Below are positions 7,189 to 11,028 of a stretch of DNA of 11,028 nt, in pieces; the stretch's first letter is position 1, and the number at the start of each line of letters is the position of its first letter. Position numbers and translations under genes: made by a program. The DNA is taken from assembly GCA_015654605.1 (NCBI GenBank), contig JAATGO010000216.1, forward strand, positions 1 to 11,028, given 5' to 3'. The DNA is from Betaproteobacteria bacterium (lineage in GTDB: Bacteria; Pseudomonadota; Gammaproteobacteria; Burkholderiales; Burkholderiaceae). The notes beneath the pieces were generated by a model. That model was not told where the DNA came from, made no database searches, and saw only the letters and a list, made by a program, of their open reading frames with translations.

Positions 7189-8790
7189 TTAAGATGCCAT
7201 GGCCATCAAGGCCAATGCGCGTTTTTGTGCAAGCTGCTTTAATTCCCTCCGCTGCAACTTGCCAGTTACCGTAAGAGGCAAAGCGGTACAAGGCTCGATG
7301 TAATCTGGAACCTTGTATTTGGAGGCTTCATCAGCGCAATACCGCAATAGCATATTGGCGTCAAAGGCTTCCGGGTCAACGGGTACGACAAAAGCAAAAA
7401 TCAATTCTCCACGTACGGTATCTGGCACTCCTACGACCGCTACCTCCTGAACCGAAGGATGATGACGTAAAACAGCCTCCACTTCTGCTGGAGATACATT
7501 AATCCCTGCCCGCTTGATCATTTCTCCTGAACGAGCAATAAAAGCAAAGTCACCATTTTCATTAAGCACACCGATATCACCTGTGCGATAAAAACCATCT
7601 GCCGTAAAAGTCTCACTGTTTTGTGCTGCACTCGCGCCGCTATAGCCCAATATGGTATAGCCACGTACTTCTACGCAACCGGGTTTCCCTGTCGGTAGAA
7701 TAGCGCCAGTCGTCTCATCAACTATGCGTATTTCCTGACCAGGTAGAGGTGGTCCCTGACAATGTACGCGTCGCGATAGTGGCCAGTTGTGCCACGTGAC
7801 AGCACAGTTGCCACAGGTTTCAGTCGAGCCATAGATATTACACAACTCGCTGGCACCGAGAACCTCTACTGCTTTCAGGAATTCTTCAGCGCTGCCTATC
7901 GTCACGCCGGTTCGTAAGCTGGCAAGATTTTCTTTTCGATAATGCGCATGATTGGCCAATGCCATTGTCATCGCTGGTAACGTATAGATTGCCGTGCACT
8001 GTTCACGAGCTATTATTTCCAATGCAAGAGTTGCATCAAATTTCTCCATCAAAACCAGTGTTGCGCCATGCGTAAAAGTTGCAGGTAATGCATTGGCTCC
8101 ACCTAATGCCCAAAACAATGGCGAAGATAGCAGTACACGATCATTACTGCGTAACCCTTGTCTTTCCCCAATATTGAAACCATTTTCTATTACCGCAAAT
8201 TGACGTAATGGAACCGACTTCGGCGCACTTGTAGAACCGGAGGTATACAGCACCATGCCATCATCAGCAGCGCTAGGCCCTGCTCCCGGTGCCAGCTCAA
8301 CGAAGGCAGGTAAATCTGGATCATTCACCAAGGCATTAAAATTAGGGAATAATGTGTTTGATGGATCAAGTAACCACATATTATCTGCGGACAAAATACC
8401 AGGTGTTCCTTGTAACTCCAGAAGATCCGATTCAAAATCTCGGTCTCCAAAACGAGAGGCTGCCACCAGCAAATCCAATTTCGCATCACTCAACAAGAAA
8501 GCAAGTTCTTTTCGTGTCGACCAAGTGCTAAATGGAACAAGAACTGCACCTAAAGCTCCTACACCTAAAAAAACATCGATCCATTCCACCTTGTTACTTA
8601 GTAATAAACCAACACGGCTCCCACGTCGAATGCCGGCTCCCCGCAATGCCGAAGCAACACAAGCAGCCCTGGATGCAAGCGCCCTATAGGTAAAATTTCC
8701 TTCGGCACAAATCAATGCAATTGCTTCGGGAGCACGCTCTGCCTGTTCACGTACTAACTCGATAAACGTACGACTGAATGGTACTCTCAT
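7189..8790 (-). CDS. AMP-forming acyl-CoA synthetase / ligase (AMP-binding family)
   Basis: This 533-residue enzyme of the ANL superfamily makes an acyl-adenylate and then the CoA thioester of a carboxylic acid. Core motifs in order: P-loop A3 YTSGSTSAPK (182-191), A5 YGSTET (320-325), A7 YRTGD (401-405), A8 with hinge ARSGEMIKRAGINVSPAEVE (419-438), and A10 PLTVTGK with the catalytic Lys511. The A3 loop is slightly unusual: the two glycines of the common TTGxPKG are Ser. The start at ATG 8790 is chosen because it lies 2 nt after the stop of the binding-protein gene (TGA-TC-ATG) and begins with a normal ligase N-terminus (RTFIELVREQAERAPEAIAL). A longer frame to 8886 overlaps that gene and is unlikely. 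Its Shine-Dalgarno is weak, so coupling to the upstream gene is likely. It probably activates the imported acid; the substrate class is not readable. Confidence 0.92.
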   Translation of the reverse strand: MRVPFSRTFIELVREQAERAPEAIALICAEGNFTYRALASRAACVASALRGAGIRRGSRVGLLLSNKVEWIDVFLGVGALGAVLVPFSTWSTRKELAFLLSDAKLDLLVAASRFGDRDFESDLLELQGTPGILSADNMWLLDPSNTLFPNFNALVNDPDLPAFVELAPGAGPSAADDGMVLYTSGSTSAPKSVPLRQFAVIENGFNIGERQGLRSNDRVLLSSPLFWALGGANALPATFTHGATLVLMEKFDATLALEIIAREQCTAIYTLPAMTMALANHAHYRKENLASLRTGVTIGSAEEFLKAVEVLGASELCNIYGSTETCGNCAVTWHNWPLSRRVHCQGPPLPGQEIRIVDETTGAILPTGKPGCVEVRGYTILGYSGASAAQNSETFTADGFYRTGDIGVLNENGDFAFIARSGEMIKRAGINVSPAEVEAVLRHHPSVQEVAVVGVPDTVRGELIFAFVVPVDPEAFDANMLLRYCADEASKYKVPDYIEPCTALPLTVTGKLQRRELKQLAQKRALALMAMAS

Positions 8791-8792
8791 GA

Positions 8793-9779
8793 TCAATCCA
8801 ATTTCGCGCCAGACAAATGCACAACCTCTTTCCATTTGACTCTTTCGCGCGCTGCAAACGCAGCCGCTTCTTGAGGAGTACTCCAAATAGCGCGCGCACC
8901 AGCATCAAGAAAGCGTTTCTTGACATCAGGATCTTCGGCAATTGACTTAAGAGCTGCTGATAATTTTGAAATAATTGCTGGTGGCGTTCCTTTTGGCATG
9001 ACAAGACTCCCCCAGGATGTAACAACAAAGTCTTTAATCCCAGCTTCAATCATAGTCGGCACATCCGGCAATACCGGCCATCTGGTAGAGGCAGTAACCG
9101 CAAGTGCCCTCACTTTTCCTGATCGTATCAAGCCGATATAGCTGGACACGTTATCGATGGCAAAATCAACGTCGCCGCCCATTAATGCGGGCATTGATTG
9201 GGAAGCGCCACGAAACGGTATATGTACCGCTTCAATGCCCGTACGCTCACGGAACAATTCCCCTGATAGATGTGGTGTAGTCCCTACACCTGCAGAACCG
9301 TATGTCACACCTTTTGGCTGCTTACGCGCCCATATCAAAAATTCCTGAACGGACCTGGCGGGATGTTTTTCTGCAACAACAAAAACATTACAGTTCTCCC
9401 AGATCATCGATACATAATCGAAATCTGTAGTAGGGTCATACCCCAATTTAGAAAAAAGAAATTGATTAATTGACAGTGTCCCTACCGTTGCTGATGCGAT
9501 CGTATAGCCATCAGGTTTGGAATTACGGACAATTTCCATACCAATGTTGCCGCCAGCCCCGGTACGGTTATCCACTATGAAATTTTGCCCAAGCTTAGTT
9601 TGCAACTGTGCAGCCAAAAGCCGCGTCAGCACATCAGATGCACCGCCAACACTGAACGGCAATATGATCCGAACAGTTGCGTCAGGCCATTTTGTAGTTT
9701 GCCCGTAGCTTACATTTAGCGCAGTCGCGACGCCAGTCGTAAGTACGGCCTGAAGCATTTTACGCCTTGTTATTGTCAT
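8793..9779 (-). CDS. Bug/TctC-family periplasmic solute-binding protein (tripartite tricarboxylate transporter type)
   Basis: This is the first gene of the operon. The 328-residue product has the family's usual length. The N-terminus TRRKMLQAVLTTGVATA looks like a twin-arginine (Tat) or Sec signal, with cleavage probably near residues 24-27. Family landmarks are PFSVGGASDVLTR (41-53, normally PxPPGGxxDxxAR), NRTGAGGNIG (71-80), KPDGYT (88-93), YGSAGVGTTPHLSGE (160-174) and VPTMIEAG (240-247). Bug proteins capture carboxylates in the periplasm for TctAB membrane partners; none of those lies in the window, as is common for orphan Bug genes. GGAG sits 8 nt before the ATG. The gene leads a catabolic operon whose second gene is an acyl-CoA ligase, so it is likely to bind the pathway's acid substrate. 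Confidence 0.93.
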   Translation of the reverse strand: MTITRRKMLQAVLTTGVATALNVSYGQTTKWPDATVRIILPFSVGGASDVLTRLLAAQLQTKLGQNFIVDNRTGAGGNIGMEIVRNSKPDGYTIASATVGTLSINQFLFSKLGYDPTTDFDYVSMIWENCNVFVVAEKHPARSVQEFLIWARKQPKGVTYGSAGVGTTPHLSGELFRERTGIEAVHIPFRGASQSMPALMGGDVDFAIDNVSSYIGLIRSGKVRALAVTASTRWPVLPDVPTMIEAGIKDFVVTSWGSLVMPKGTPPAIISKLSAALKSIAEDPDVKKRFLDAGARAIWSTPQEAAAFAARERVKWKEVVHLSGAKLD

Positions 9780-9882
9780 GTCGTCTCCGGTTTTATTTTT
9801 AGTCTTTACAACTTGGTACTTCTTCGCACGGAGACAATGCTACATTATTTACAAGAATATTAAAATACTTATTAGAATTAAT

Positions 9883-9911
9883 TTTCTACTGATGGGTATT
9901 TTAAGAGACAA
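9883..9911 (-). promoter_or_regulatory. Weak sigma-70-like promoter candidate for the operon
   Basis: On the minus strand TTGTCT (-35, 4 of 6 matches) is followed after 17 nt by TAGAAA (-10, 4 of 6). It would give a leader of about 95 nt before the binding-protein ATG. The -10 overlaps the inverted repeat TAGAA-TTAATT-TTCTA (9873-9888), which could be an operator. Such matches are easy to find by chance in AT-rich DNA. Confidence 0.2.
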
Positions 9912-9923
9912 AATAGTTATAAA

Positions 9924-9950
9924 ACCAGGCTGTTTCTGTTAGCCTCCGGT
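9924..9950 (-). terminator. Possible rho-independent terminator or leader hairpin
   Basis: On the minus strand ACC-GG-AGGCT pairs with AGCCT-GGT across a 9-nt loop, with a 2-nt bulge, and TTTATAACTATTTTG follows. This is a short, imperfect terminator-like structure. It would end transcripts entering from the right before the operon, just upstream of the promoter candidate. If transcription starts further upstream, it could instead act as an attenuator. Confidence 0.3.
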
Positions 9951-10533
9951 CAATAATATATTTCTCCAAAACTATATTAGTTGGGAAATCACCCCCTCTA
10001 ACACACCCGCCTTGTGCAAAAAATGTTGTCAGTATCTGCTATGAAACAGATTTTTTATGATTAGACACGCCCTTATAGTTTGCGTCGGAAATGTAACACT
10101 CCGAGAAGAAACATGGTGCCGATAAAAGAAGGGAGATTGGTATCAAAAATCGGATCAGGCTCGCGGGTTCAACAGATAAACTCAATTGTCTGATGCACTA
10201 AAAGCTGACACCTATTTAAAACAATAAAAAATAGCGTGTAGATTAATTATTCTTTCTATGTGAATATGAACCTGTTATATCCCTATCCAGGCATTACTTT
10301 TATAGCATTTTTATAATAGAACAGGGATTTTCCTTTTGGCAGACAATTTGATGCATCGTGCCTGTACTCTATTGGCAGAGTAAATAAAACGATAAATTGT
10401 GGGCTATAAATAACGATATGGCACTCGCAATAACTTAACCCAAATACCAATAACGGAACATTCAATAACTCGTGTTTAAAAAGAAATAGTGGCTCAGTCA
10501 CTTTGCGAAAGTGGAATGGTTGGCTGATTGACT

Positions 10534-10570
10534 GGCCGCCAAAACGGAAAAACAACACCAACTGGCGGCC
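10534..10570. repeat. 8-bp GC-rich inverted repeat in AT-rich DNA
   Basis: GGCCGCCA (10534-10541) and TGGCGGCC (10563-10570) are perfect inverted copies separated by 21 nt. Both are preceded by A-C or A-C-T, so they also look like near-direct repeats. There is no T-run on either strand, so terminator function is not supported. It may be a protein-binding site or chance. Confidence 0.4.
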
Positions 10571-10619
10571 TTACAAAAATCATTTATATTGACTTCAATA
10601 ATCAATATACGGATATTAA

Positions 10620-10757
10620 ATGAAGAAAATTACCTTTGTGGCATTAATGTTAGCCTGCTTCTCAAGCGAGGCTGCCTATGAAAATTGCAGAATAGTTAAC
10701 GGGCGAGTATTCAGTTGCAGAGGATGGTATCAGGGTGATGCTGTATTAAGCCGTTGA
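10620..10757 (+). CDS. Small exported Cys-containing peptide ORF (45 residues), possibly a gene remnant
   Basis: The ATG at 10620 opens a 45-residue frame with a clear Sec-type signal peptide: Lys-Lys, a hydrophobic core, and a probable signal peptidase I site after Ser-Glu-Ala (residue 18). The mature part would be about 27 residues with Cys23 and Cys33, which could form a disulfide, and the pattern ENCRIVNGRVFSCRGWYQG. That pattern looks like one unit of a repeat protein, but no second unit follows here. Only a weak Shine-Dalgarno (CGGA about 9 nt upstream) is present. Directly after its TGA the same frame continues as a Crp/Fnr domain, so this may be the left half of a deletion junction and not a complete gene. 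I do not recognise a function. Confidence 0.45.
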   Translation: MKKITFVALMLACFSSEAAYENCRIVNGRVFSCRGWYQGDAVLSR

Positions 10758-11028
10758 GACATAGAAGCCGATGTAAAACTGCCCATCAGCCAAAACTCGC
10801 GCCATCATACTGACCAACTGGATTACTTAACCTCCAGCTCTGCGGAAGAACACCTTGCCGAATATGTACTGCGTGTTGGTAAACCGCAGATAAGTCAGCC
10901 TGTCACACTACCACTGAATCCCATACAAATTGCCATAAAACTGGGAATGTGTCCTGAAACATTAAACCGAATATTAGCGAAATGGAGGCAACAAGCTTAT
11001 ATCTCCAATCAAAAAAATGTTCTGCAAA
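10758..11028 (+). pseudogene. Crp/Fnr-family regulator, C-terminal fragment (no start codon; runs off the window)
   Basis: Ninety codons in frame with the preceding small ORF read as the end of a Crp/Fnr regulator. There is an effector-domain/dimer-helix stretch ending LDYLTSSSAEEHLAEYVLR (residues 21-39), then the winged helix-turn-helix with LPLNPIQIAIKLGMCPETLN (51-70) followed by RILAKWRQQAYI. The SAEExLAxYxL and LG..PETLxRxL patterns are characteristic of the family. The cyclic-nucleotide-like sensor domain is absent, and no ATG, GTG or TTG precedes the DNA-binding part after the TGA at 10755. Without readthrough or an unusual start it cannot be made, so it is called a pseudogene. The right end lies outside the window. 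An assembly error that creates the TGA would change this call. Confidence 0.75.

Larger units (their letters stand above)
9780..10619. other. AT-rich intergenic region, no convincing gene
   Basis: These roughly 840 bases are visibly richer in A and T than the operon and have stops in all frames, except for a 92-codon minus-strand frame (10283-10561) that starts with TTG and matches nothing I recognise. Short coding-like patches occur on the plus strand. One at 10113-10193 reads MVPIKEGRLVSKIGSGSRVQ and then QINSIV before a stop. Another near 10470-10590 is rich in Asn, Trp and Lys. They may be remnants of decayed genes. The region holds the weak promoter and stem-loop candidates listed separately. 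No tRNA, IS end or CRISPR is seen. Confidence 0.6.

Noticed and set aside
8791..8886. 32-residue N-terminal extension of the acyl-CoA ligase
   Set aside because: It lies inside the end of the binding-protein gene in another frame; the ATG at 8790 gives a normal ligase N-terminus and a 2-nt gap.
9924..9956. TTGACC as a -35 box for the operon
   Set aside because: The nearest -10-like sequence (TATAAC) is 25 nt away, outside the usual 16-18 nt spacing.
10155..10190. tRNA T-arm-like GGTTCAA in the intergenic region
   Set aside because: No matching T-stem, acceptor stem or anticodon arm can be formed around it.
10283..10561. 92-codon minus-strand open frame
   Set aside because: It starts with TTG, has no Shine-Dalgarno sequence, no recognisable domain, and lies in AT-rich DNA between weak structures. 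Not annotated as a gene.
10589..10619. Promoter TTGACT-N17-GATATT before the small exported ORF
   Set aside because: The -10 would end almost at the ATG, placing the transcription start inside the coding region.

Overview
The window looks like proteobacterial DNA, most likely from a betaproteobacterium of moderate GC. The main pointer is a Bug/TctC-type periplasmic binding protein, a family greatly expanded in Burkholderiales. The lineage is inferred from gene content only, and the GC looks low for that order.

Layout. Positions 1-549 (+) hold the C-terminal part of a CaiB/BaiF family III CoA-transferase. Converging on it, 31 nt away, is a compact minus-strand gene train covering 9779 down to 581. 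In transcription order it encodes: a Bug/TctC binding protein, an AMP-forming acyl-CoA ligase, a Cys-less thiolase-like protein (A), a second Cys-less thiolase-like protein (B), a DUF35 protein whose zinc ribbon is degenerate, a class B flavin monooxygenase, a third Cys-less thiolase-like protein (C), a DUF35 protein with an intact zinc ribbon, and a TetR regulator. Most junctions are ATGA overlaps or gaps of 2-47 nt, so this reads as one operon. The junction before TetR depends on its uncertain start. The strand upstream of the operon (about 9780-10619) is AT-rich and has no convincing gene. It carries a few weak stem-loops and one weak promoter candidate. At the right edge on the plus strand are a 45-residue signal-peptide ORF (10620-10757) and, in the same frame directly after its TGA, the DNA-binding end of a Crp/Fnr regulator, which runs off the window.

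How the genes may work together (inference). A carboxylate is captured in the periplasm and activated to a CoA thioester by the ligase. It is oxygenated or Baeyer-Villiger oxidised by the flavoprotein. It is then cut by thiolase-fold/DUF35 complexes, with CoA moved by the family III transferase and expression controlled by TetR. The thiolase-fold proteins all lack the nucleophilic Cys of true thiolases. Protein C has the Tyr-for-His change (YDCF in place of HDCF) that marks the retro-aldolase Ltp2 of steroid side-chain cleavage, and its neighbour is the matching four-Cys DUF35 protein. A, B and the degenerate DUF35 protein recall the actinobacterial Ltp3/Ltp4/DUF35 gene set. A two-module C-C-cleaving pathway for an unknown branched, terpenoid- or steroid-like acid, in a non-actinobacterial host, is the most interesting reading of this window. 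The substrate cannot be read from the sequence.
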